Below are positions 25,139 through 34,104 of a stretch of 64,000 nucleotides of DNA, one piece after another (the first letter of the stretch is position 1; every line of letters starts with the position of its first letter). Position numbers and translations under genes: made by a program. The DNA is from Spirosoma fluviale (GTDB taxonomy: Bacteria > Bacteroidota > Bacteroidia > Cytophagales > Spirosomataceae): positions 248,001-312,000 of the forward strand of contig NZ_OCNH01000004.1 in the NCBI RefSeq assembly GCF_900230225.1, written 5' to 3'. The notes beneath the pieces are model-generated. The model was not told where the DNA came from. It searched no databases and was given only the letters and a program-made list of their open reading frames with translations.

Positions 25139-27232
25139 ATGAAATCATTTAGTACGCTTGTTGTGTGGCTGCTCGTTAGCCTAACGGCACTAGCGCAAAT
25201 ACGTAAAGACCCAACCAGTTGGTCAGCCAAAGTCGACAAGCAGCCTGCTCAGGTTGGCGATGTTGTTAGTATCCGGATTCAAGTCAGTATTGCCGAAAAC
25301 TGGCATGTTTACTCCAATGATCTCGATCCCAATATTGGTCCACTACCCACCACGTTCAAGTTTCCGGCGTCCGATGCCTATACCCTCGTTGGCAAGGTAA
25401 CCCCCGTGGGTGTTCAGGAAGTTTACGAAGAAGTTTGGAGCGCTAAAGTGCGCCAGTTTGAAAATAAAGCCGTTTTCATCCAGAAAGTTAAACTGCTCAA
25501 GCCAACGGCCACATTCTCTGGCACAGCCGAATACATGTCCTGCTCGTCGAAAGACGGCACCTGCCTGCCTCCGGCAGAAGCAGACTTTTACGTAACCATC
25601 AACGCATCATCGGCTGCTACAGCACCATCGTCTACCACAACGGCATCAGCTCCGGCGGCAGCATCAACGGTTACGGCCCCGGTATCCGAAACAGCCGTTG
25701 CCGCCACTACCCCATCACCGGTTTCAAAAGACACACTGGCAACGGAGTTATCGGCTTCCGCTAATGCCGTAACGACAAACGCTCCCGATGTAATTACGGA
25801 GGAGTCGGCCACCGCAGCGGGCGGGTCGATGTGGAGCTTTATGCTGGCGGCTTTCCTGTCGGGTTTAGTGGCGCTGCTTACACCCTGCGTGTTTCCGATC
25901 ATACCGGCCACGGTTAGTTTCTTTACGAACCAGCAGGGCGGTCAGTGGAAAGCGTTGCTGTACGGCGCGTTTATCATTGGTATCTATGTGCTGATCGGCA
26001 CGGTCGTTTCGCGGTTCAACGGCCCGGCTTTTGCCAATTTTGTTAGTACACACTGGTTACCGAACATTCTGTTTTTTGCCATCTTCTTCATTTTCGGCCT
26101 ATCCTTCCTCGGTTTGTTCGAGATCGTTTTACCCAACTCGCTCATCAACAAGGCCGATGCCAAATCGGAGCAGGGTGGTATTGCGGGTATTTTCTTCATG
26201 GCATTTACGCTGGTGCTGGTATCATTTTCCTGCACCGGTCCCATTGTCGGTAGTTTGCTGGTCGCTTCGGCGGGTGGCGAAGTCATTAAGCCTATTCTCG
26301 GCATGGCTGCTTTTTCCTCGGCTTTTGCCATTCCGTTCACCTTGTTTGCGGCTTTCCCGCAATGGCTGAAAAACCTGCCGCGTTCGGGTGGATGGCTCAA
26401 CTCGGTGAAAGTGGTGCTTGGCTTTCTGGAGCTGGCACTGGCGCTGAAGTTCCTGAGCATTGCCGATCAGGTGTATCACTGGGGCCTGCTCGACCGTGAG
26501 GTGTTCCTGTCGCTCTGGATTGTCATTTTTGCGCTGATCGGCTTTTATTTCCTCGGTAAACTCCGGTTACCCCACGACAGTGAGACCAAGTACATCAGCG
26601 TTCAGAAACTGCTAATGGCTATTATCACGCTCTCGTTTGTGGTATACATGATTCCCGGTCTTTGGGGTGCTCCGTTGAAAGCTCTGTCCGGTTACCTGCC
26701 TCCCGAAACCTCTCAGGACTTCAATCTGACCAATCGGCAACTGGCGGCCAATCCGGCCAATGCCCTGACCGAGACACCCAAATACGCTAATCTGTTTCAC
26801 CTGCCCCACGGATTAGAAGGCTTCTTCGATTACAAACAGGCACTGGCTTATTCCAGGAAGGTCAATAAACCCATATTCATCGACTTCACCGGGCACGGCT
26901 GCGTCAACTGCCGCGAGATGGAATCCCGGGTCTGGTCGGACCCGGCGGTGATGTCACGCTTACAGAACGACTTTGTGATTCTGGCCCTGTACGTGGATGA
27001 CAAGACCGAACTGCCCAAAGCCGACTGGTACACCTCGACCTACGATCAGAAGGTGAAGAAGACGATTGGTGCACAAAACGCCGATCTGCAAATCACGAAA
27101 TTCAACAACAACGCCCAACCGCACTATTGCCTGGTCAACAGCGAGGGTAAACTGCTGGTATCGCCCAAAAACTACGACCGCGACATTTCTCATTTCGTCG
27201 CGTTTCTGGATTCGGGAAAGGCGAAGTTTTGA
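25139..27232 (+). CDS. dsbD: Thiol:disulfide interchange protein DsbD (protein-disulfide reductase)
   Basis: 697 residues in the order signal peptide (1-20), DsbD-alpha-like periplasmic domain (about 25-152, with Cys135 and Cys142), Ala/Thr/Ser-rich linker (about 155-225), cytochrome-c-biogenesis-type membrane domain (about 231-500, with the conserved LTPCVFPIIP at 247-256 and SCTGPIVGS further on), and C-terminal thioredoxin domain (about 560-697) with the active site C588-VN-C591. It moves electrons from cytosolic thioredoxin through the membrane to periplasmic substrates. The thioredoxin site CVNC differs from CGPC but fits DsbD. It is likely monocistronic. Confidence 0.95.
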   Translation: MKSFSTLVVWLLVSLTALAQIRKDPTSWSAKVDKQPAQVGDVVSIRIQVSIAENWHVYSNDLDPNIGPLPTTFKFPASDAYTLVGKVTPVGVQEVYEEVWSAKVRQFENKAVFIQKVKLLKPTATFSGTAEYMSCSSKDGTCLPPAEADFYVTINASSAATAPSSTTTASAPAAASTVTAPVSETAVAATTPSPVSKDTLATELSASANAVTTNAPDVITEESATAAGGSMWSFMLAAFLSGLVALLTPCVFPIIPATVSFFTNQQGGQWKALLYGAFIIGIYVLIGTVVSRFNGPAFANFVSTHWLPNILFFAIFFIFGLSFLGLFEIVLPNSLINKADAKSEQGGIAGIFFMAFTLVLVSFSCTGPIVGSLLVASAGGEVIKPILGMAAFSSAFAIPFTLFAAFPQWLKNLPRSGGWLNSVKVVLGFLELALALKFLSIADQVYHWGLLDREVFLSLWIVIFALIGFYFLGKLRLPHDSETKYISVQKLLMAIITLSFVVYMIPGLWGAPLKALSGYLPPETSQDFNLTNRQLAANPANALTETPKYANLFHLPHGLEGFFDYKQALAYSRKVNKPIFIDFTGHGCVNCREMESRVWSDPAVMSRLQNDFVILALYVDDKTELPKADWYTSTYDQKVKKTIGAQNADLQITKFNNNAQPHYCLVNSEGKLLVSPKNYDRDISHFVAFLDSGKAKF

Positions 27233-27300
27233 TTAATCGAGTGTGTTGATTCGTGGAGTCGGGTTCTGGAACGCCAGCCCGGTCAGACCTAACAAGCCAG

Positions 27301-27345
27301 GTTTCTTAAAACCTATTGAAAATACAACAATAGGTTTTGAGAAAC
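27301..27345. repeat. 18-bp inverted repeat, dispersed-palindrome type
   Basis: GTTTCTTAAAACCTATTG (27301-27318) and CAATAGGTTTTGAGAAAC (27328-27345) pair with one T/G mismatch around 9 bases. It lies between dsbD and the next gene. There is no T-tract; it resembles other palindromic intergenic elements in the window. Confidence 0.65.
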
Positions 27346-27421
27346 TGACATCACGATACTCGCCATTGAAATGCTTCGTGCCTCAGTATGACAAAAACAA
27401 TCTATTCCAATTACCTCAAGG

Positions 27422-27739
27422 ATGAACTTGCTTTTCGTTTGTAGCAGAAATCAATGGCGAAGTCCAACTGCCGAAACCATTTATAAACGTCATCCTATTC
27501 ACCAGGTAAAGTCAGCGGGGACAGAACCATCTGCCCGAGTCAAACTAACAGCCAGACTTATTGATTGGGCTGATATACTGTTTGTGATGGAGAAACGTCA
27601 TAAAGAGCGTATCAATGACCGATTCAGAGATATAATCAAGAATAAGCAGATAATAGTACTTGACATTCCTGACGACTACGAGTACATGGACGAAGAGTTA
27701 ATCGAATCGATAACGGCTTCGGTCTCCCCTTACCTTTAG
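27422..27739 (+). CDS. Short low-molecular-weight protein-tyrosine-phosphatase-like protein
   Basis: 105 residues. The phosphate-binding loop CX5R is present at the very start: C7-SRNQW-R13-S14, preceded by the hydrophobic strand LLFV. A later LDIPDDYEYMD may supply the general acid. Low-molecular-weight phosphatases usually have about 150 residues, so this is a truncated or minimal form, a type common in Bacteroidetes annotations. The substrate is unknown. A strong terminator follows. Confidence 0.75.
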   Translation: MNLLFVCSRNQWRSPTAETIYKRHPIHQVKSAGTEPSARVKLTARLIDWADILFVMEKRHKERINDRFRDIIKNKQIIVLDIPDDYEYMDEELIESITASVSPYL

Positions 27740-27764
27740 CATTGTACAACTCTAATAGCAGTTC

Positions 27765-27792
27765 AAAAAACGCCAGGAACTGGCGTTTTTTT
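27765..27792 (+). terminator. Intrinsic terminator
   Basis: AAAAAACGCCAG, GAAC, CTGGCG-TTTTTTT: a compact stem with a clean T-tract, 25 bases after the phosphatase-like stop codon. Confidence 0.9.
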
Positions 27793-27931
27793 GTTAGACG
27801 GCAGACCGACCGACCAAGGTTATTCGCCATAATGCAGACTATTTCACCGTCTGTAGTAATCGGCTGCTTAGCTCCGACAATTTTCGACTTTTTAACTTAA
27901 AGCGTTCAAGAAATCATCCCGAATCAACGCT

Positions 27932-28930
27932 TCAGACCACAATTGATTCGGGCTCGTTGGACTGCGCTACGCCCTCATAATCGGGTGATATAGGGGATCG
28001 CCGGAACTCATTGGGCGTAACGCCCACGTATTTCTTGAAGAACTGACTGAAGTTAGGCTGATCCGCAAAGCCGATGATTTGACTGATTGCCTGCAATGTC
28101 CAGTCGGTTTGAACCAGTAGTGCTTTACTTTCCTCTAACAGGCGATTTTTGATTAGCGTGCTGATGGGCTGGCCGGTATGTTTTTTCACCAGACCGTTCA
28201 GGTAACTCGGATTCAGATTCAGTTTTTCTGCGTAATCTTTGGCGGAGCGCATTCGAATTGGATTGTCCAGATTAGCCAGGTTCGTTTCTTTTTCGAGCAG
28301 TTCGAAAAACGCATAGACATGGTTATAGTCGCTGGTTATTTCGCCGGTTGGGGCATAATCTGTACCCTTAAGGCTTTCAACCATAATAAGCTGCACATAG
28401 GCCTGCATGGCTTCTTCAGCTAGTGGATCGCCCGTGGCCGCTTCAGCCTTCATCTGGGTTAACAGATCATGAATCATCCGGGTCGATTGCTCAGAAAGTC
28501 GCAGTATTTTCTTCTCCGTGAAAAACCGATACCGATCGATGATCAGTTTCAGCGAAGGGTGCTGATCCAGGTACCGCTTTTTGAACATGCAGAAAATCCC
28601 CCCGCCCACCGTAGGGCTCGCATTGCGCCAGCACACGATTTCGTTAGGGTGCAGAAACAGAATGGTCCGCTCGTCAATGAAGTATTGATGTTTACCCATT
28701 GTTTTCAGCCCCGTGCCGCTGGTCATGAGCATGATCTTGTAGAAATCTCGCCGGTTCGGAGACAGGTAGTTATCGCAACCACTCTTCTCACGATCAACAA
28801 CCTTAATGTTCCAATCTTCGTAGTAAAGCCTGCTTACGGGCGTGGTGCCGGGGGGGAGCAACGATGGCATATCGTATACCATCGTGATGGGCTGTGGGTC
28901 ACCGGGCTTCCGGTTCGGTCGTGTTTTCAT
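27932..28930 (-). CDS. AraC family transcriptional regulator
   Basis: 332 residues from ATG 28930; a further in-frame start at 28972 would add 14 residues (MPDTCLSRNKPLAV) and lacks a signal to prefer it. The N-terminal cupin-like domain contains KIMLMTSGTGLKTMGKHQYFI. The C-terminal AraC DNA-binding domain carries SAKDYAEKLNLNPSYLNGLVKKHTG and the second helix block WTLQAISQIIGFADQPNFSQFFKKYVGVTPNEFR. It is divergent from the secreted cupin gene and upstream of the molybdenum hydroxylase genes, which are plausible targets. Confidence 0.9.
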   Translation of the reverse strand: MKTRPNRKPGDPQPITMVYDMPSLLPPGTTPVSRLYYEDWNIKVVDREKSGCDNYLSPNRRDFYKIMLMTSGTGLKTMGKHQYFIDERTILFLHPNEIVCWRNASPTVGGGIFCMFKKRYLDQHPSLKLIIDRYRFFTEKKILRLSEQSTRMIHDLLTQMKAEAATGDPLAEEAMQAYVQLIMVESLKGTDYAPTGEITSDYNHVYAFFELLEKETNLANLDNPIRMRSAKDYAEKLNLNPSYLNGLVKKHTGQPISTLIKNRLLEESKALLVQTDWTLQAISQIIGFADQPNFSQFFKKYVGVTPNEFRRSPISPDYEGVAQSNEPESIVV

Positions 28931-29119
28931 AACGGCAAGGGGTTTATTTCTCGATAAACACGTGTCAGGCAAGCGTCTCTATTTGTCGGACTTACAGGCT
29001 TTAATACTGGTATAAATCCTTTGGTACGCCAAAAACCAGTAACTCGTATTCTGTCGAAAAAATGCGATTTTCATAAAAAGTGCACTGATTTCGCTATAAG
29101 ATCACCCAGGCGACTTAGA

Positions 29120-29127
29120 TAGCTTTG
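29120..29127 (+). promoter_or_regulatory. Bacteroidetes -7 element upstream of the cupin gene
   Basis: TAGCTTTG matches TAnnTTTG exactly, 17 bases before the ATG at 29145. No TTG at the -33 spacing. Confidence 0.5.
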
Positions 29128-29144
29128 TTCTAAAACTCAAACGT

Positions 29145-29645
29145 ATGAAAACACAAAGCAGACCGTTGGGGCGATTCGTCACCTGCCTTTTAGGTACGTT
29201 ACTATTATATCTTACGAATCCAGTTAATCCAGTCATGGCACAATCCGCGAAACCAACCAGCCCGCAGGCTCCAACCCAGGGGCCCGAATCTTACTTCACC
29301 GGTACCGTATGGATAACGACTTTAGCCGGTCCCAACGCCCAAACCGACTGTGTTGTCAGTCAGGTCACGTTTGAACCAAAAGCGAGAACGGTTTGGCACA
29401 CGCATCCCAACGGCCAGATACTGCTGGCGACAAAGGGTACGGGCTATTATCAGGAAAAAGGCCAGTCTATTCAGATTTTTCGGGAAGGCGAATCGGTTAC
29501 CATTGCGTCTGGGGTGGAACACTGGCACGGCGCTGGTCCAACCGGGCAGTTCACGCACATCGCCATCAATCCGAACGTGAGCAAAGGAGGAGCTGTCAAC
29601 TGGCTTCAGGCCGTTACCGAAGAGGAATACAATGCCCCTCATTGA
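29145..29645 (+). CDS. Secreted cupin domain protein
   Basis: 166 residues. The signal peptide (about 8-33, ending VMAQ) is followed by a single cupin barrel: HTHPNGQILLATKGTGYYQEKG (about 85-106) and GVEHWHGAGPTGQFTHIAI (about 124-142) carry the metal-binding His of the family. It is probably a periplasmic cupin; such proteins are often annotated as cupins next to carboxymuconolactone-decarboxylase-type genes. The end overlaps the start of a decayed gene by 14 bases. Confidence 0.8.
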   Translation: MKTQSRPLGRFVTCLLGTLLLYLTNPVNPVMAQSAKPTSPQAPTQGPESYFTGTVWITTLAGPNAQTDCVVSQVTFEPKARTVWHTHPNGQILLATKGTGYYQEKGQSIQIFREGESVTIASGVEHWHGAGPTGQFTHIAINPNVSKGGAVNWLQAVTEEEYNAPH

Positions 29646-30035
29646 AAAAAAGATGGCTGCTTGCACCTCGCTTCCGCTCATCCTGTTTGTCATTGGCATC
29701 ATGGCCTGTAAGCCGGACGAAAACCCTTTCCCTAAGGCTACTGACACACAACCAACTGATAATGCAATGAGCGATAAACCGATTGGTGGTACGATAAAGA
29801 TCAGGGTTGGCTCCTAAACGTTCAACGCCACTCTTCTCAACAACCCAACGCATCGAACCCCGGAACGATCCAAGCGGGCGATTTGATGCTGTATGGATCG
29901 AACACGCTGGTACTTTTCTATAAATCCTTTTCTACATCTTACGGTTATACAAAGATGGGACGAATCGATAACCCGGCGGGGCTTGCTGCTGCCGTGGGTT
30001 TCGGAAACGCAACAGTCACCTTTGAGGTGGCGTGA
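29632..30035 (+). pseudogene. Decayed cyclophilin-like (lipoprotein) gene
   Basis: An N-terminal frame from ATG 29632 reads as a lipoprotein (LFVIGIMAC, then D/N/T-rich) ending IKIRVGS at an in-frame TAA (29815-29817). The same frame continues TFNATLLNN, a typical next strand of the cyclophilin-like fold. At about 29845 the coherent reading jumps to another frame: NASNPGTIQAGDLMLYGSN, LVLFYKSFSTSYGYTKMGRI, then GNATVTFEVA and a stop at 30033-30035. The middle of the domain is missing. So there is one nonsense change plus an internal frameshifting deletion. Family assignment rests on these motifs, not a search. Confidence 0.75.
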
Positions 30036-30080
30036 TTTCACTACCCCTACTCATTTATCAACGTTACTAAAACTTGCTTT

Positions 30081-30728
30081 ATGGACCAACACGAACAGCT
30101 TGGGGATGAATTAGGGTCATCTGATTCATCCCGACGCACTTTTTTAAAGCGGTCTTCGGCGCTGGCTGCGCTGGCGCTGACACCACCGGTCGCAAAGGCA
30201 GCGGTTGACCAGGGTCTGCATGAGAAAGTGGCCACGGCGTTTGAGCAAATGCCGCTTCAGGTCAATATCAACGGGACGATGCGGCAGTTATCCATCGAAC
30301 CACGGGTCACCCTGCTCGACCTTCTGCGCGAACAACTTCACCTGACCGGCACCAAAAAAGGCTGTGATCACGGCCAATGCGGAGCCTGCACGGTTCATGT
30401 CGACGGCACACGCGTTAACGCCTGCCTGACGCTGGCCATGACCACCGAAGGCGCTACCGTAACGACCATCGAAGGACTCACCAACGGTGATCCGGCAACC
30501 GCCCAATTACACCCCATGCAGGAAGCCTTCATCAAGCATGATGGTTTTCAGTGCGGGTACTGCACCCCCGGCCAGATCATGTCGGCGGTGGCCTGCATCC
30601 GCGAAGGACATGCCAATAGTCCCGACGAGGTTCGCGAGTACATGAGCGGCAACATCTGCCGGTGCGGAGCCTATGCAAACATTGTCGATGCCATCATGGA
30701 CGTAAAAAAAGGAGGGGCAAGAGTATGA
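30081..30728 (+). CDS. Molybdenum hydroxylase [2Fe-2S] subunit with Tat leader (PaoA-like)
   Basis: 215 residues. A twin-arginine leader is present: S-R18-R19-TFLKRSS, then a hydrophobic stretch ending AKAAVD. Two iron-sulfur clusters follow: plant-ferredoxin type C95-x4-C100-x2-C103-x11-C115 and the helical type C158-x2-C161-x31-C193-x1-C195. This is the small subunit of the xanthine-oxidase family, closest in layout to periplasmic aldehyde oxidoreductase PaoABC, passing electrons from the Mo centre. The ATGA overlap with the next gene shows an operon. Export through Tat would use the tatC product encoded at 20804. Confidence 0.93.
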   Translation: MDQHEQLGDELGSSDSSRRTFLKRSSALAALALTPPVAKAAVDQGLHEKVATAFEQMPLQVNINGTMRQLSIEPRVTLLDLLREQLHLTGTKKGCDHGQCGACTVHVDGTRVNACLTLAMTTEGATVTTIEGLTNGDPATAQLHPMQEAFIKHDGFQCGYCTPGQIMSAVACIREGHANSPDEVREYMSGNICRCGAYANIVDAIMDVKKGGARV

Positions 30729-31744
30729 ATCCGTTTCAATTTACGCGGGTTACGACCCCCAAAGCTGCCATTTCGGCGATCACCAAAGAAAGGGGCACTT
30801 ATTTTCTGGCAGGTGGCACGAACCTCATCGACCTGATGAAGCGTGAGGTCATCATTCCCGAACGGCTGGTCGACATCAACAAGCTACCACTGGCCACGAT
30901 TGAAAAAACGGCCACCGGCTTACGAATCGGAGCCACGGCCAAAAACTCAACCGTGGCCGATAACGAATTGGTGAAGAAACATTTTCCGCTGTTGTCGCAG
31001 GCGCTGAACGCGGGTGCTTCGGCACAGCTTCGAAACATGGCCACGGTGGGTGGCAACATGATGCAGCGCACCCGATGCCCGTATTTCTACGATACATCGA
31101 TGCCCTGCAACAAGCGCAGCCCGGTGCAGGCGGGTGTCGACAAAGGACAGGCTAACGGGCCGTCCGGTTGCGGAGCCATTGGCGGCCATAACCGGATGCA
31201 TGCTATTTTCGGTGCCTCGGGAAAATGCATTGCCGTTCACCCGAGCGACATGTGTATTGCACTCGTAGCACTGGACGCGACGGTGAACGTGTCGGGGCCA
31301 AAGGGTGATCGGACTATTCCGTTCATTGACTTCCACCGGCTTCCCGGCGATTTGCCCCAAAAAGACAATACCCTGCAACCCGGCGAACTGATCATGTGGG
31401 TCGATTTGCCGACGAACCGGTTCGCCGATAATTCGCACTACCTGAAAGTGCGGGATCGGGCCTCGTACGCCTTCGCGCTGGTATCGGTAGGTGTTGGACT
31501 GGATATAAAACGGAACACAATTCAGGACGTTCGGCTGGCGATGGGCGGGGTGGCTCACAAACCGTGGCGACTGACGGCGGCTGAGGAATTTCTAAAAGGG
31601 AAACCGGCTACGGAAGCCAACTTCAAACAGGCTGCCGCGCTGGCGATGCAGGGCGCAAAGGGCTACGGCGAGAATGATTTCAAACTGACACTGGCCCCTA
31701 ACACGATTGTTAACGCGCTGAAAACCGCCACTAAAACCGCCTGA
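30725..31744 (+). CDS. Molybdenum hydroxylase FAD subunit, PaoB-like with extra Cys motif
   Basis: 339 residues from ATG 30725, overlapping the preceding stop by 4 bases; an upstream in-frame extension overlaps the small subunit and was dropped. It is a CO-dehydrogenase-flavoprotein-type FAD subunit: YFLAGGTNLIDLMK and RNMATVGGNMMQRTRCPYFYD. Cys residues at RTRCPYF, MPCNKR, SGCGAI and GKCIAVHPSDM match the [4Fe-4S] insertion of PaoB, unlike simple xanthine dehydrogenase FAD subunits. No leader of its own, so it would ride with the Tat-tagged subunit. Confidence 0.9.
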   Translation: MNPFQFTRVTTPKAAISAITKERGTYFLAGGTNLIDLMKREVIIPERLVDINKLPLATIEKTATGLRIGATAKNSTVADNELVKKHFPLLSQALNAGASAQLRNMATVGGNMMQRTRCPYFYDTSMPCNKRSPVQAGVDKGQANGPSGCGAIGGHNRMHAIFGASGKCIAVHPSDMCIALVALDATVNVSGPKGDRTIPFIDFHRLPGDLPQKDNTLQPGELIMWVDLPTNRFADNSHYLKVRDRASYAFALVSVGVGLDIKRNTIQDVRLAMGGVAHKPWRLTAAEEFLKGKPATEANFKQAAALAMQGAKGYGENDFKLTLAPNTIVNALKTATKTA

Positions 31745-31746
31745 TC

Positions 31747-33981
31747 ATGACGACTAACACAAAAAATCCACCGATCGACCGGATCGACGGGCGAATGAAA
31801 GTGACCGGCGGGGCACAGTACTTCGCTGATTTCGAACTACCCAATACGGCGTATTGCGTCATCGTTGGCAGCGAAATTGCCAAAGGAACTATCGCCGGTC
31901 TGGATACCAAAAAAGCGCAGGGCGCCCCCGGTGTGTTGGGCGTCTTTACGCATCAGAACATGCCACCTATTCCCGGTTGGGACGCCCCCGTTGGCGGTGA
32001 AGCCGACGGACCACCGCCCCGCCCCAAAGGCGAGCAATACCGGATACTGAGCAGTCCTAAAATCCACTTCGACGGACAGCCCATCGCCATCGTCGTAGCC
32101 GACAGTTTCGAACGGGCTACTTACGCGGCCTCACTCGTCAAAGCGACTTACACCAAACAAACGGCCCGCACCGATCTACGGAAACACGTATCGGACGGGG
32201 TTGCGCCCAGGGGCGAAGATGGCGGCAACTATTCGCGTGGACAAGCCGATGGCTATAAAACCGCCCCGGTGACGCTGGAAGCGAATTACACGGTTCCGAT
32301 AGAAGTCCATAATCCCATGGAACTGCACGGCATTCTGGCGCATTGGACGGGGGCAAGTACCTTGATGATCTATGCCAAAACACAGGGCGTAAATGCCACC
32401 CAGCAGGCGATGGCCGAAGCGTTTAAAATCGACCCGAAGAACATTCACGTACATACGGAGTTCATGGGGGGCGGTTTTGGCATGGGACTACGAACCTGGC
32501 CGCAGGAAACGGCGGTCGTCGCGATTGCCCGAAAAATTGGGAGGCCCCTGAAGTTGGTGGTAAACCGGAGTCAGATGTTTACCCTGGTTGGGCATCGGCC
32601 GTATACGGTACAAACGATCAACATGGGTGCCGATCAGACCGGCAAACTGATCGGGATTGCGCACGCGGCTACCGCCGAAACGGCCAGCTACGAAGACTTT
32701 ACCGAAGCAACCGTCAACATGACCAAGTTTCTGTATGCCTGCCCCAACGTAAGCACCCGCTACCGCATCGTGCGACTCGATCGGAGCGTGCCCATCTGGA
32801 TGCGTGGCCCCGGCGAAGCCACGGGTGCGTTTGCACTGGAATCGGCGATGGACGAGATGGCCCACAAACTGAACCTCGACCCCATCGAATTCCGGCTGCG
32901 CAATTACACCGAAACCGATCCGGAACGTAACCGGCCCTATTCAAGCAAATACCTGAAAGAAGCGTATCAGCGCGGAGCCGAGGCCATTGGCTGGAACAAC
33001 CGCAAACTCCAGCCGGGCAGTACCCGCGAGGGCGATTGGCTCGTTGGCTATGGCATGAGTACCGGCACGTTCAATGCGTTCCGGTGGGAAGCCAGCGCCC
33101 GCGCCCTGTTAAAAGCCGATGGGTCACTAACCATTCAAAGCGCCGTGACCGATATTGGGCCGGGTACCGGCACGGCTCTGACCATGATTGCGCACAACGT
33201 ACTGGGTGTCCCCATGAACCGCATTAAGGTCGAGTACGGCGATACGTCATTGCCCAAAGCACCCACGCAGGGTGGCTCGGCCATTGTCTCCGCTGTGGGC
33301 TCGGCAGTGTTCGATGCCTGCACGAGTGTAAAAAACGAGCTGATCGAACTGGCCCTGAAAGCAGGTGGCCCATTGGCTGGTCGGCAGGCCAATGAACTAA
33401 CGATGGCCGACGGTACACTTTCCGTCGAAAGAGAGCCGGGTAAAAAGGTAGCCGTCAGCGACCTGATGCAGGCGAACAAGCTAACGGTTATTGACAAAAC
33501 GAAGGACTCGAAAGGCGGACCCGAACACGCGAAGTATTCGATGTATTCATTTTCGGTGCATTTCGTGCAGGTTCGAGTCAATCCGCTGACGGGCGTCGTG
33601 CGTGTTTCGAAGGCGGTGAGTGTGGCGGATTCAGGCCGTATCGTGAGTCCCAAAACGGCAGCCAGTCAGATGATTGGCGGAGTAGCGGGCGGTATTGGCA
33701 TGGCCCTGACCGAAGAAGCAGTCATCGACCACCGCTTCGGCCGCTTTGTCAACAACAACCTGGGCGATTACCACGTGGCGGTTTACGCCGATGTACCCGC
33801 TATTGAAACGATCATGATCGACAAGCCCGACCCAATCATCAATCCGATGGGAGCCAAAGGCATGGGCGAAATTGCCCTGATCGGGTTTGCCGCAGCTGTT
33901 GCCAATGCCGTTTTCAACGCCACCGGCCAGCGCGTCCGTGACTTACCTATTACGCCGGATAAGTTGCTGCGTGCAGTATAA
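31747..33981 (+). CDS. Molybdenum hydroxylase large (Mo-cofactor) subunit (PaoC-like)
   Basis: 744 residues, starting 2 bases after the FAD-subunit stop. The molybdopterin-binding domain shows EFMGGGFGMGLRTWPQE (about 237-253), and the catalytic Glu is in GAKGMGEIALIGFAAAVANA near residue 705. GPGEATGAFALESAMDEMA is a further conserved block. The enzyme oxidises aldehydes or N-heterocycles with water; the substrate is not predictable. No Tat leader, as expected if it hitch-hikes on the PaoA-like subunit. Molybdopterin cytosine dinucleotide is the cofactor in PaoC; here that is an assumption. Confidence 0.93.
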   Translation: MTTNTKNPPIDRIDGRMKVTGGAQYFADFELPNTAYCVIVGSEIAKGTIAGLDTKKAQGAPGVLGVFTHQNMPPIPGWDAPVGGEADGPPPRPKGEQYRILSSPKIHFDGQPIAIVVADSFERATYAASLVKATYTKQTARTDLRKHVSDGVAPRGEDGGNYSRGQADGYKTAPVTLEANYTVPIEVHNPMELHGILAHWTGASTLMIYAKTQGVNATQQAMAEAFKIDPKNIHVHTEFMGGGFGMGLRTWPQETAVVAIARKIGRPLKLVVNRSQMFTLVGHRPYTVQTINMGADQTGKLIGIAHAATAETASYEDFTEATVNMTKFLYACPNVSTRYRIVRLDRSVPIWMRGPGEATGAFALESAMDEMAHKLNLDPIEFRLRNYTETDPERNRPYSSKYLKEAYQRGAEAIGWNNRKLQPGSTREGDWLVGYGMSTGTFNAFRWEASARALLKADGSLTIQSAVTDIGPGTGTALTMIAHNVLGVPMNRIKVEYGDTSLPKAPTQGGSAIVSAVGSAVFDACTSVKNELIELALKAGGPLAGRQANELTMADGTLSVEREPGKKVAVSDLMQANKLTVIDKTKDSKGGPEHAKYSMYSFSVHFVQVRVNPLTGVVRVSKAVSVADSGRIVSPKTAASQMIGGVAGGIGMALTEEAVIDHRFGRFVNNNLGDYHVAVYADVPAIETIMIDKPDPIINPMGAKGMGEIALIGFAAAVANAVFNATGQRVRDLPITPDKLLRAV

Positions 33982-33999
33982 AGTAGACATGCCTTTCAG

Positions 34000-34059
34000 A
34001 AACTGTTTAAACTTGTTACATCGCTCATTATCCGGGTTTGTGACAAGTTTAAACAGTTT
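34000..34059. repeat. 17-bp perfect inverted repeat after the molybdenum hydroxylase operon
   Basis: AAACTGTTTAAACTTGT (34000-34016) and ACAAGTTTAAACAGTTT (34043-34059) flank 26 bases. It lies 19 bases after the stop codon of the large subunit and may end the transcript, but no T-tract beyond TTTTA follows. Confidence 0.7.
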
Positions 34060-34104
34060 TATCGTATGAATGTGGGCTAGTTCCGTCAAGATTAAACAGA
34101 TCAA

